Origin: Streptomyces atroolivaceus
Lineage (GTDB): Bacteria > Actinomycetota > Actinomycetes > Streptomycetales > Streptomycetaceae
Reading direction: 5' to 3'
DNA: 64,000 bases
Assembly: GCF_000717025.1 (NCBI RefSeq)
Contig: NZ_JNXG01000019.1
Coordinates: 62,001-126,000 of the forward strand
Both the position numbers and the translations under genes were made by a program. The notes under the pieces are model-generated. The model was given only the letters and a program-made list of their open reading frames with translations, did no database searches and had not been told where the DNA came from. This document shows, in pieces, positions 54,118 to 61,519 of this stretch (position 1 is its first letter; each line of letters begins with the position of its first letter).

Positions 54118-54441
54118 TCACACCGAACCGACGACGAGCACCCCCGTCGGCACGAGGGTGAGGAGTGCGCCGGCCGTCCAGTAGGCGCGCGGCGCAAGCC
54201 CGGCCCTGCGCCGTACCGGCTCGTTGACGAGCCACCAGATGACGGCGGACACCACCACCACGGGCACGACGATCACCAGCCACAGCAGCATGCCGTCGTT
54301 CTCGTTCGCTTCGCGGGAGGTCCAGCCGAGCTCCGCGAGCGGCCCGTTCGACACGTAGTACCAGAGCAGCCAGACCGGCACGAGGCCCGGCACCCCGAGC
54401 AGCAGGTTCATCCCCACGGCAGTCAGCCGCCACTTCCACAT
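54118..54441 (-). CDS. Small membrane protein
   Basis: 107 residues with three hydrophobic segments: LTAVGMNLLLGVPGLVPVWLLWYY, GMLLWLVIVVPVVVVSAVIWWLV and AYWTAGALLTLVPTGVLVVG. Conserved-looking NEPVRRR between helices two and three. No family recognised. ATG 54441 is chosen; GTG 54447 in frame adds two residues. It lies 47 bases upstream of the acetyltransferase gene on the same strand. Confidence 0.7.
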   Translation of the reverse strand: MWKWRLTAVGMNLLLGVPGLVPVWLLWYYVSNGPLAELGWTSREANENDGMLLWLVIVVPVVVVSAVIWWLVNEPVRRRAGLAPRAYWTAGALLTLVPTGVLVVGSV

Positions 54442-54476
54442 GCGCACCAGTATTCACACCGGTGGTACGGGCGACG

Positions 54477-55244
54477 TCAGCGCGCGGGTGCTTCGGTCGG
54501 GCTGCCGCCGGTGGGCAGCTTCTCTGCGGGGCAGGCGGACAGCACCTTCCGCATGGCCTCCCGTTCGGCCGACGTCACCCACAGCCCGTACTTGCTCTTC
54601 ACCGACACCTGTCCCGCCACGTACGTACAGCGGTAGGCCTTGTTGGGGGGTAGCCAGGTCGCGGTGTCCCCGTCCCCCTTGCGGCGGTTGGTGGACGAGT
54701 CGGCCGCCACCAGATTGAGCGGGTCGTTCGCGAAAGCCCGCCGTTTGCCGTCGCTCCACTGCTGGGCGCCCTTCTGCCACGCGTCGGACAGGGCGACGAG
54801 GTGATCTATGTCCACCTTGCTGCGGCCGCGTTCGAAGGTGATGCGGGTCCCGGTGTAGGGGTCGGGGTCCAGGACGCCGCTGAGCACCTTGCAGCCGTCG
54901 GAGTCCCGTGCGATGTCGGCCAGTTGATCCGCGAGTACGTCGTCACGCGTCCCGCAGCCGTTGCGGTCGGTGTCCGCCCAGGCGGACCCGAACTCGTCCC
55001 GGTCGTACCCCGTCCTCGGAGCCCGGCCCTTCACGGTGAGCTTCTCCACCGCCTGGAGGGCGGCCCCGCCGGCCGCCGGAGAGGTCCGGGACGCCGGGGG
55101 GCCGGGCGGATCGCCGAGGGCGTCGCACCCGGTCAGCGCCAGCGAGCCGGTCAGAGCCAGCGTCAGCAGTGAGGACAGGCGCGCCCCGTACGGGCGGCGG
55201 CGGTACCGGCGGTGCGGGCCGCGTGCGGCAGGAAGGTGGGTCAC
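54477..55244 (-). CDS. Secreted HNH-family nuclease lipoprotein (DUF1524)
   Basis: 255 residues. A long basic N-region and lipobox LALTGC (Cys40) mark it as an exported lipoprotein. The mature part has the DUF1524/HNH core: VDIDHLVALSDAWQKGAQQW with the metal His, FANDPLNLVAADSSTNRRKGDGDTATWLPP (Asn, Lys, Asp of the HNH fold), and YVAGQVSVKSKYGLWVT. Extracellular nucleases of this type degrade environmental DNA. GTG 55244. Complete, no interruption seen. Confidence 0.9.
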   Translation of the reverse strand: MTHLPAARGPHRRYRRRPYGARLSSLLTLALTGSLALTGCDALGDPPGPPASRTSPAAGGAALQAVEKLTVKGRAPRTGYDRDEFGSAWADTDRNGCGTRDDVLADQLADIARDSDGCKVLSGVLDPDPYTGTRITFERGRSKVDIDHLVALSDAWQKGAQQWSDGKRRAFANDPLNLVAADSSTNRRKGDGDTATWLPPNKAYRCTYVAGQVSVKSKYGLWVTSAEREAMRKVLSACPAEKLPTGGSPTEAPAR

Positions 55245-55361
55245 GACGGTCCAGCGTAGGCGCCGGGGGAACGGCCACGGTCGGCAGGCACGCCCCCGGG
55301 GTGCCCGGGACGCCTGGCCGGCCGGCGCACCCGGGCACCTCCCGGCGGAGCGTGCGCGTCA

Positions 55362-56228
55362 TCAGACCTTCCCGATGCCCAGCGTCGTCTCGGACGGCAG
55401 GAGCCCGGAGCCGATGGCCTCCAGCCAGAGCGGGCCCAGCAACTCCACCAGCCGCTCCCGCCCGTCCGTGCCGAGCGCCGCCCAGGGGCCCGCGGCGGCC
55501 TCGTCCGTACGCCGCTCCACCTCGGCCCGCAGCGCCCGGCCGTCCTGCGTGGCCACCCCGTCCCCGTCCACCAGACCCCTGGCCGCCAGACGGGAACGGG
55601 CCGCCTCCCACTCCGCCGTACTCCACCCGCGGCTCGCGAAGACCGCGGGCGGGGCGGCGCCGACCGCCGCGAAGGAGACCAGCGACTCCACCGGGTCCAG
55701 GCCTGCCGCGACCAGGGCCGCGACGTGGCCGTCACCCCGATGCTCCCGCAGCACCGTGGCGGCCTGCCAGAGCACCAGGTGGGGCTCCTCCGGCCACGGC
55801 AGGGCCGCGTTCGCCGCGGCGAGCGGCCGGCCGGTGACGTCCGCCGCCTCGGCGGCGCGCCGTGCCAGCGAGGCGGCCTCGGCGACCTCCGCACCCTCCA
55901 CCCTGTCGCCGAAGAGAGTCCGGTACGCCCGGCCGACCGCCCTCGTACGGGCCGCGAGCACCGCCTCGGGGGCGGCGACGGACCAGCCGGCCGGGATGTG
56001 GACACCCACCATCGCCGGGCTGAAGCTGTGGAACACGGCCGCCACCCGGTCCGCGTCCGCCGCGCCCAGCGGCGACGCGCGCCAGGCGAAGTAGCCCGGC
56101 CAGCGCTCGTCCGTGGCGTACCCGAGGGCGGCGGCCTCCTCGGACACCTCCGGCGCGTAGTAGAAGACGGCGTGCAACGGCTCCAACAGGTGCCACATCT
56201 GACGTACGTGCCCCAGTTCGTCGGCCAT
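55362..56228 (-). CDS. SCO6745-family protein (SalK-like helical protein)
   Basis: 288 residues, mostly helical. Family features: HVRQMWHLLEPLHAVFYYAPEVSEEAAALG, YFAWRASPLGAADADRVAAVFHSFSPAMV, RAVGRAYRTLFGD, and the C-terminal WSTAEWEAARSRLAARGLVDGDGVATQDGRALR, which looks like a winged helix. The function of this actinobacterial family is unknown. ATG 56228. Divergent from a TetR regulator with two operator-like sites between them, so it is the probable target of that regulator. Confidence 0.8.
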   Translation of the reverse strand: MADELGHVRQMWHLLEPLHAVFYYAPEVSEEAAALGYATDERWPGYFAWRASPLGAADADRVAAVFHSFSPAMVGVHIPAGWSVAAPEAVLAARTRAVGRAYRTLFGDRVEGAEVAEAASLARRAAEAADVTGRPLAAANAALPWPEEPHLVLWQAATVLREHRGDGHVAALVAAGLDPVESLVSFAAVGAAPPAVFASRGWSTAEWEAARSRLAARGLVDGDGVATQDGRALRAEVERRTDEAAAGPWAALGTDGRERLVELLGPLWLEAIGSGLLPSETTLGIGKV

Positions 56229-56252
56229 GTCCCGGTCTCCCCGTCAGTACAG

Positions 56253-56271
56253 ATCTTGTCATCGACTAGAT
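56253..56271. promoter_or_regulatory. TetR operator-like site 1
   Basis: ATCTTGTCATCGACTAGAT (56253-56271) is a 19-base near-palindrome with arms ATCT-n-GTC and GAC-n-AGAT. It lies 25 bases from the SCO6745-family start. Confidence 0.55.
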
Positions 56272-56300
56272 GCATCTCCAGCATGCGGCCCCGCCCGGAA

Positions 56301-56319
56301 ACTTGTCAATGACTAGATA
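56301..56319. promoter_or_regulatory. TetR operator-like site 2
   Basis: AACTTGTCAATGACTAGAT (56301-56319) repeats site 1 with three changes and has the inner palindrome GTCA-A-TGAC. It lies 19 bases before the TetR ATG. The sites are 48 bases apart. Confidence 0.55.
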
Positions 56320-56337
56320 TGGCGTACGGTGACGTCC

Positions 56338-56919
56338 ATGACAGGCGAGCGCACCTACCACCACGGCGACCTGCGGCGGGCGGTCCTCACGGCCGCACTC
56401 GACGTCATCGCGGCCGACGGACCCGACGCGCTGTCCCTGCGCGACCTGGCCCGCAGGGCAGGGGTCTCGCACGCCGCGCCGGCCCACCACTTCAAGGACC
56501 GCACCGGCCTGCTCACCGCGGTCGCCGCCGAGGGGTACGCACTCTTCGCCGACGCCCTGGCCGAGGCCCCCGACCTACGGGAACGGGGCGTGGCCTACGT
56601 GCGCTTCGCCCTCGGGCACCCCGCGCACTTCCAGGTGATGTTCCGCCCGGAGCTCCACCGCGCCGACGATCCCGCCCTGCTCACCGCCAGGGCGCGCGCC
56701 ACCACCGCGCTCCGCGCCGGCGTCAGCGGCCTGCCCGACGCGAGCCGCGGCGGCGACGACCGGCTGGCGGGGATCGCGGCCTGGTCACTCGCCCACGGCT
56801 TCGCCACGCTGCTGCTCAGCGGCAACCTGGACGAACCGGTCGGCGGACGGGACCCCGGAGAGGTGTTCCGGGCCCTGGCCGGGCTCGTCTTCACCCAGGA
56901 GGACGACAGCGACGGCTGA
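56338..56919 (+). CDS. TetR-family transcriptional regulator
   Basis: 193 residues. N-terminal TetR HTH: DLRRAVLTAALDVIAADGPDALSLRDLARRAGVSHAAPAHHFKDRTGLLTAVA, a strong match. The C-terminal domain is of the WHG/TetR_C_13 type (GVAYVRFALGHPAHFQVMFRPEL; WSLAHGFATLLLSGNLDEP). ATG 56338; GTG 56329 in frame is possible. Autoregulation and repression of the divergent SCO6745-family gene are inferred from the two operator-like repeats between them. Ligand unknown. Confidence 0.93.
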   Translation: MTGERTYHHGDLRRAVLTAALDVIAADGPDALSLRDLARRAGVSHAAPAHHFKDRTGLLTAVAAEGYALFADALAEAPDLRERGVAYVRFALGHPAHFQVMFRPELHRADDPALLTARARATTALRAGVSGLPDASRGGDDRLAGIAAWSLAHGFATLLLSGNLDEPVGGRDPGEVFRALAGLVFTQEDDSDG

Positions 56920-57025
56920 CCCGCCGCACCGAGACGCGCGGACCTCACCCGGATCCGGGGACGGAGATCCACCGCGGAACGGGACCGGCCCCACCGGAAG
57001 GCCCGGCGGGGCCGGAACGACAGGG

Positions 57026-57094
57026 CCCGATCCGGCAGGACCGGTCCGGCAGCCCCGATCCGGCAGGCCCGGCCCGGCAGTCCCGATCCGGCGG
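57026..57094. repeat. 28-base imperfect tandem repeat
   Basis: CCCGATCCGGCAG starts at 57026 and 57054, with CCCGATCCGGCGG at 57082, each 28 bases apart. It lies between the tetR and mfd gene ends and probably acts only as spacer or transcription end. Copies are too similar in spacing and too few for a CRISPR array, with no distinct spacers. Confidence 0.6.
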
Positions 57095-57103
57095 CCCCCG
57101 GAC

Positions 57104-60100
57104 TCAGGACCCGAGAATCGTCGTCAGGAACTCCCCGGTCCACGACAGGAGTTCACGCCCCACCACCGGCTTCCCGCCGATCCGGCCCGCCGTCGGCCGG
57201 GGCACCAGAATCTGCCGAGTGGCCGGCTTGAAGATCGTCTTGGGGTGCAGCCGCTTCAGCCGCAGTTCCTGCGACTCCCGCAGCTCCACCGGAGCGAAGC
57301 GGATGTTCGGGCCCTGCAGCACGACCTCGCCCACCCCGCACGCCCGGGCCAGCATCCGCAGGCCCGCCACCAGCAGGAGGTTCTCCACCGGCTCCGGCAG
57401 CTTGCCGTAGCGGTCGGTGAGCTCCTCGCGCACCGCCCTGATGTCCTCCTCCGAATTCGCGGAGGCGATCGCCCGGTACGCCTGCAGGCGCAGCCGCTCG
57501 CCCGGTGCGTAGTCGTGCGGGACGTGCGCGTCGACCGGGAGCTCGATCTTGACCTCCAGCGGCGGCTCCTCCTCGACCCCGCCGTCGACGGCCGCCCGGT
57601 AGTCCGCCACCGCCTCGCCGACCATCCGGATGTACAGGTCGAAGCCGACACCCGCGATGTGGCCGGACTGCTCGCCGCCGAGCAGGTTCCCGGCGCCGCG
57701 GATCTCCAGGTCCTTCATCGCCACGTACATGCCCGCGCCCATCTCGGTGTGCTGGGCGATGGTCGCCAGACGCTCGTGCGCGGTCTCGGTCAGCGGCTTC
57801 TCCGGCGGATACAGGAAGTACGAGTAGCCCCGGTCCCGGCCACGGCCGACACGGCCGCGCAGCTGGTGCAGCTGGGAGAGACCGAAGTTGTCGCCGCGCT
57901 CCACGATGAGCGTGTTGGCGTTGGAGATGTCGATCCCGGACTCGACGATCGTCGTGGAGACCAGGACGTCGAACCTCTTCTCCCAGAAGTCGACGACGAC
58001 CTGCTCCAGCTGGCTCTCCCCCATCTGCCCGTGCGCCGTGGCGATCCGCGCCTCGGGCACGATCTCCCGGAGCCGCGCCGCGGCCCGGTCGATGGACTCG
58101 ACCCGGTTGTGGATGTAGAACACCTGGCCCTCACGCAGGAGTTCACGCCGCACGGCCGCGCCGATCTGCTTCTCCTCGTACGGCCCGACGAAGGTGAGGA
58201 CCGGGTGCCGCTCCTCGGGGGGCGTGGTGATCGTCGACATCTCGCGGATACCCGTGACGGCCATCTCGAGCGTACGGGGGATGGGCGTCGCCGACATCGT
58301 GAGCACGTCCACGTTGGCCCGGAGCTTCTTCAGCTGCTCCTTGTGCTCCACGCCGAAACGCTGCTCCTCGTCGACGATGACCAGGCCGAGATCCTTGAAC
58401 TTCGTCTCCGACGAGAACAGCCGGTGCGTGCCGATGACCAGGTCGACGGACCCGTCCTTCAGCCCCTCCAGCGTCGCCTTCGACTCGGTGTCCGACTGGA
58501 AGCGGCTCAGCGCCCGCACGTTGACGGGGAACTGGGCGTACCGCTCGGTGAACGTGCCGAAGTGCTGCTGGACCAGGAGCGTCGTGGGCACGAGGACGGC
58601 GACCTGCTTGCCGTCCTGCACCGCCTTGAAGGCCGCGCGCACCGCGATCTCCGTCTTGCCGTACCCGACGTCGCCGCAGATCAGCCGGTCCATCGGGACG
58701 GACTTCTCCATGTCCTCCTTGACCTCGGCGATCGTGGACAGCTGGTCGGGCGTCTCCGCGTACGGGAAGGCGTCCTCCAGCTCGCGCTGCCACGGGGTGT
58801 CCGGGGCGAAGGCGTGGCCGGGGGCGGCCATCCGCGCCGAGTACAGCTTGATCAGGTCGGCGGCGATCTCCTTGACCGCCTTCTTGGCCCGCTGCTTCGT
58901 CTTCGTCCAGTCCGCGCCGCCGAGCCGGTGCAGGGTCGGGGCCTCCCCGCCGACGTACTTGGTGACCTGCTCCAGCTGGTCGGTGGGGATGTAGAGGCGG
59001 TCCCCGGGCTGGCCGCGCTTGGCGGGGGCGTACTCGACGAGGAGGTACTCACGGGTCGCGCCCTGCACGGTGCGCTGGACCATCTCGATGTAGCGGCCCA
59101 CCCCGTGCTGCTCGTGGACGATGAAGTCGCCCGCCTGGAGGGTCAGCGGGTCGACGGACTTGCGGCGGCGGGCGGGCATCCGCCCCAGGTCCTTGCTGGC
59201 GGTGCGCTGCCCGGTCAGATCCGTCTCGGTCAGCACGGCCAGCTTCAGCGCCGGGTCGACGAAGCCGTTGTCGATGGCTCCGCACGAGACGTGGACGAGG
59301 GACGGCGTGATCTCGGCCAGGTCCTGGTCGAGGCGGGCCGCGATGCCCTCGCCGCCGAGCACCTCGACCGTGCGGGACGCGGGCCCCTGCCCCTCGGTGA
59401 CGTACACCGTGCGCCAGCCGTCGGCCAGCCACCCCTTGGTGTCGGCGAGCGCGCGGGCGGTGTCACCGCGGTACGCCTCCGGGGCGTGCATCCCGAGCTT
59501 GAGGGTGTCGCCGTCCAGCTCCTCGTCCGCGGCGAACGGCGAGATGGACCACCACATCACGCCCAGCTCACGGGCCCGGTCCCGGACGTCGGCGATGCCC
59601 CGCAGGGAGGCCGCGCCGACATCGATCGGGGCCTCGCCGCCGCCCGCGGTGGCCGCCCAGGACGCCTGGAGGAACTCCTGGCTGGTCGCGACGAGGTCCG
59701 CCGCCCTGGTCCGCACCCGCTCCGGATCGCAGACCAGCGCCATCGCCCCCTCGGGCAGGACGTCGAGCAGCAGCTCCATCTCGTCGACCAGCACCGGGGC
59801 GAGGGACTCCATGCCCTCGACGGCGATCCCCTCCGCGATCTTCCCGAGCAGCTCGCCCAGCTCCGGGTGCTCCTGGGCGAGGGCCGCCGCCCGGGTGCGT
59901 ACGTCCTCGGTGAGCAGCAGCTCACGGCAGGGCGGGGCCCACAGTCCGTGCTCGGCGACCTCCAGGGACCGCTGGTCGGCGATCTTGAAGTAGCGGATCT
60001 CCTCGACGTCGTCGCCCCAGAACTCCACCCGCAGGGGGTGCTCCTCGGTCGGCGGGAAGACGTCCAGGATGCCGCCGCGCACAGCGAACTCCCCGCGCTT

Positions 60101-60634
60101 CTCGACCAGCTCGACGCGGGCGTACGCCGCCGCCGCGAGCGCCTCCACGACCTCGCCCAGATCGGCTGTCTGCCCGCTGCTCAGCGCGACGGGCTCCAGG
60201 TCACCCAGCCCCTTGACCTGCGGCTGGAGCACGGAGCGCACCGGGGCGACGACCACCTTGACCGGCCCGGTCTCCGGGTCGTCCTGCCGGGGGTGCGCGA
60301 GCCTGCGCAGCACGGCGAGGCGGCGGCCCACGGTGTCCGAGCGGGGCGAGAGGCGCTCGTGCGGCAGGGTCTCCCAGGAGGGGAACTCCGCCACGGTGTC
60401 GGGGGGCAGCAGGGTCCGCAGCGCGGCCGCCAGGTCCTCGGCCTCGCGGCCGGTCGCGGTGACGGCGAGCACCGTACGCCCGGCCTCGCGGGCCAGCGCG
60501 GCCACGGCGAAGGGGCGTGCGGCGGGCGGGCCGACCAGGTCGACATGGGCCCGGTGGCCGTCGGTGGCGGCCTTCACCGCTTCGGAGAGCGCCGGGTCGG
60601 TGACGACGACATCCAGCAGACCGTGCAGGCTCAT
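57104..60634 (-). CDS. mfd: Transcription-repair coupling factor Mfd
   Basis: 1176 residues, the usual length. Displaces RNA polymerase stalled at DNA damage and recruits UvrA. N-terminal UvrB-like domains (LVGPPAARPFAVAALAREAG; RGGILDVFPPTEEHPLRVEFWGDDVEEIRYF), RNA-polymerase interaction domain (FIVHEQHGVGRYIEMVQRTV; LVEYAPAKRGQPGDRLYIPTDQL), translocase with Walker A CGDVGYGKTEIAVRAAFKA, DEEQ box VIVDEEQRFGVEHKEQL, SATPIPRTLEM, and motif VI LRGRVGRGRDRGYSYF; C-terminal TRCF domain (EVKIELPVDAHVPHDY). ATG 60634. The gene stands alone on the minus strand between tetR and a toxin-antitoxin pair. Confidence 0.98.
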   Translation of the reverse strand: MSLHGLLDVVVTDPALSEAVKAATDGHRAHVDLVGPPAARPFAVAALAREAGRTVLAVTATGREAEDLAAALRTLLPPDTVAEFPSWETLPHERLSPRSDTVGRRLAVLRRLAHPRQDDPETGPVKVVVAPVRSVLQPQVKGLGDLEPVALSSGQTADLGEVVEALAAAAYARVELVEKRGEFAVRGGILDVFPPTEEHPLRVEFWGDDVEEIRYFKIADQRSLEVAEHGLWAPPCRELLLTEDVRTRAAALAQEHPELGELLGKIAEGIAVEGMESLAPVLVDEMELLLDVLPEGAMALVCDPERVRTRAADLVATSQEFLQASWAATAGGGEAPIDVGAASLRGIADVRDRARELGVMWWSISPFAADEELDGDTLKLGMHAPEAYRGDTARALADTKGWLADGWRTVYVTEGQGPASRTVEVLGGEGIAARLDQDLAEITPSLVHVSCGAIDNGFVDPALKLAVLTETDLTGQRTASKDLGRMPARRRKSVDPLTLQAGDFIVHEQHGVGRYIEMVQRTVQGATREYLLVEYAPAKRGQPGDRLYIPTDQLEQVTKYVGGEAPTLHRLGGADWTKTKQRAKKAVKEIAADLIKLYSARMAAPGHAFAPDTPWQRELEDAFPYAETPDQLSTIAEVKEDMEKSVPMDRLICGDVGYGKTEIAVRAAFKAVQDGKQVAVLVPTTLLVQQHFGTFTERYAQFPVNVRALSRFQSDTESKATLEGLKDGSVDLVIGTHRLFSSETKFKDLGLVIVDEEQRFGVEHKEQLKKLRANVDVLTMSATPIPRTLEMAVTGIREMSTITTPPEERHPVLTFVGPYEEKQIGAAVRRELLREGQVFYIHNRVESIDRAAARLREIVPEARIATAHGQMGESQLEQVVVDFWEKRFDVLVSTTIVESGIDISNANTLIVERGDNFGLSQLHQLRGRVGRGRDRGYSYFLYPPEKPLTETAHERLATIAQHTEMGAGMYVAMKDLEIRGAGNLLGGEQSGHIAGVGFDLYIRMVGEAVADYRAAVDGGVEEEPPLEVKIELPVDAHVPHDYAPGERLRLQAYRAIASANSEEDIRAVREELTDRYGKLPEPVENLLLVAGLRMLARACGVGEVVLQGPNIRFAPVELRESQELRLKRLHPKTIFKPATRQILVPRPTAGRIGGKPVVGRELLSWTGEFLTTILGS

Positions 60635-60746
60635 GAAGGGATTCCGTCCGGTGTGGCAGGTGAGCAACGCGAAGGGCCCGACACGTGGGACGGGCCGGGG
60701 TGTCCAGCGTACGACGCCGGTGTGTCACTCGCGCGAGGGAACGCCG

Positions 60747-60776
60747 TTGTCCGGACGCCTGCAGCGGGGCTAGCCT
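60747..60776 (+). promoter_or_regulatory. Candidate promoter of the toxin-antitoxin genes
   Basis: TTGTCC (60747-60752) and TAGCCT (60771-60776) are 18 bases apart and fit a HrdB-type promoter (TTGACA/TAGGAT) with two mismatches each. The leader to the antitoxin ATG would be about 36 bases. Confidence 0.45.
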
Positions 60777-60818
60777 TAGTCCGGCAGCTAGTCCACTCGT
60801 GGCCCCTGTGAGGCAGTC

Positions 60819-61064
60819 ATGGAAGCAGCCCGGCAGTACAACGTGCACGAGGCGAAGACCCACTTCTCGCGCATACTGCAACAGGTCGAGACCGGCGAGG
60901 AAGTCGTGATCAGCCGGGCCGGGGAGCCCATCGCGAAGGTGGTGCCCCTCCGGTCCAAGGTCAACCGGACCGACTACGGCGCACTTCGGGGACAGATTCA
61001 TATCCCCGAGGACTTCGACGAGCTCCCCGACGACATCGCTGAAGCGTTCGGGATGCGTGGATGA
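60819..61064 (+). CDS. Antitoxin, Phd/YefM family
   Basis: 81 residues. The Phd/YefM DNA-binding N-domain is QYNVHEAKTHFSRILQQVETGEEVVISRAGEPIAKVVPL, with the typical conserved A-K-x-x-F and R-x-G-x-P residues. The C-terminal part (HIPEDFDELPDDIAEAFG) is acidic and should wrap the toxin. Neutralises the PIN toxin and probably represses its own promoter. ATG 60819. Its stop overlaps the toxin ATG by four bases, the standard arrangement. Confidence 0.94.
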   Translation: MEAARQYNVHEAKTHFSRILQQVETGEEVVISRAGEPIAKVVPLRSKVNRTDYGALRGQIHIPEDFDELPDDIAEAFGMRG

Positions 61065-61435
61065 GGCTTCTTCTCGACACACACGTCGTCCTGTGGTGGC
61101 TCGGTGCCTCGCCGGAACTCCCCGAGGACACGAGGGAGCTCCTGCGCACGGAGGCCGAGGTCTACGTCAGCGCTGCCACACCGTGGGAGATCGCGATCAA
61201 GCAAAGCCTCGGAAAGCTGCAGGGCGCCCCCGACCTCGCCGAGCGCGTCAGAGACATGCAGTTCAGGCCTGTCCCGATCACCGCCGAGCACGGTGTACGC
61301 GCCGGCCGCCTCCCCCCGCTCCACCGCGACCCCTTCGACCGCATCCTGGTCGCCCAGGCCCAGACCGAAGGGCTGACGGTCGTCACCCGCGACAAGTGGA
61401 TCCCGCAGTACGACGTGCCGGTCATGCACGCCTGA
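61061..61435 (+). CDS. VapC-like PIN-domain toxin
   Basis: 124 residues. PIN-domain ribonuclease. Acidic metal-binding residues are visible: Asp6 in MRLLLDTHVVLWW, Glu in VSAATPWEIAIKQSLGKL, and two Asp in PPLHRDPFDRILVAQAQTEGLTVVTRDKW. The subgroup is the PIN_VapC type paired with Phd/YefM-like antitoxins (mixed pairing). Cleaves RNA unless bound by the antitoxin. A 19-base-pair terminator follows directly. All catalytic residues look intact, so the pair is probably active. Confidence 0.94.
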   Translation: MRLLLDTHVVLWWLGASPELPEDTRELLRTEAEVYVSAATPWEIAIKQSLGKLQGAPDLAERVRDMQFRPVPITAEHGVRAGRLPPLHRDPFDRILVAQAQTEGLTVVTRDKWIPQYDVPVMHA

Positions 61436-61453
61436 CGTCGGCGGCCACGACGC

Positions 61454-61497
61454 GATCCGGCCCCGGGGCGTTTGGAGGAACGCCCCGGGGCCGGATC
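61454..61497. terminator. Bidirectional terminator with 19-base-pair stem
   Basis: Arms 61454-61472 and 61479-61497 pair perfectly over 19 bases (GATCCGGCCCCGGGGCGTT and its complement) around a TGGAGG loop, between the toxin gene and the convergent permease gene. Confidence 0.9.
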
Positions 61498-61519
61498 AGT
61501 CATCCTACGGCGGGCTCTG

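Noticed and set aside
57026..57094. A CRISPR array.
   Set aside because: Only three imperfect units, no unique spacers and no cas genes.
57245..60811. A 1188-codon open frame on the plus strand opposite mfd.
   Set aside because: It is the GC-driven mirror of mfd: no domain signature, codon usage unlike real genes, and the opposite frame has all Mfd motifs.
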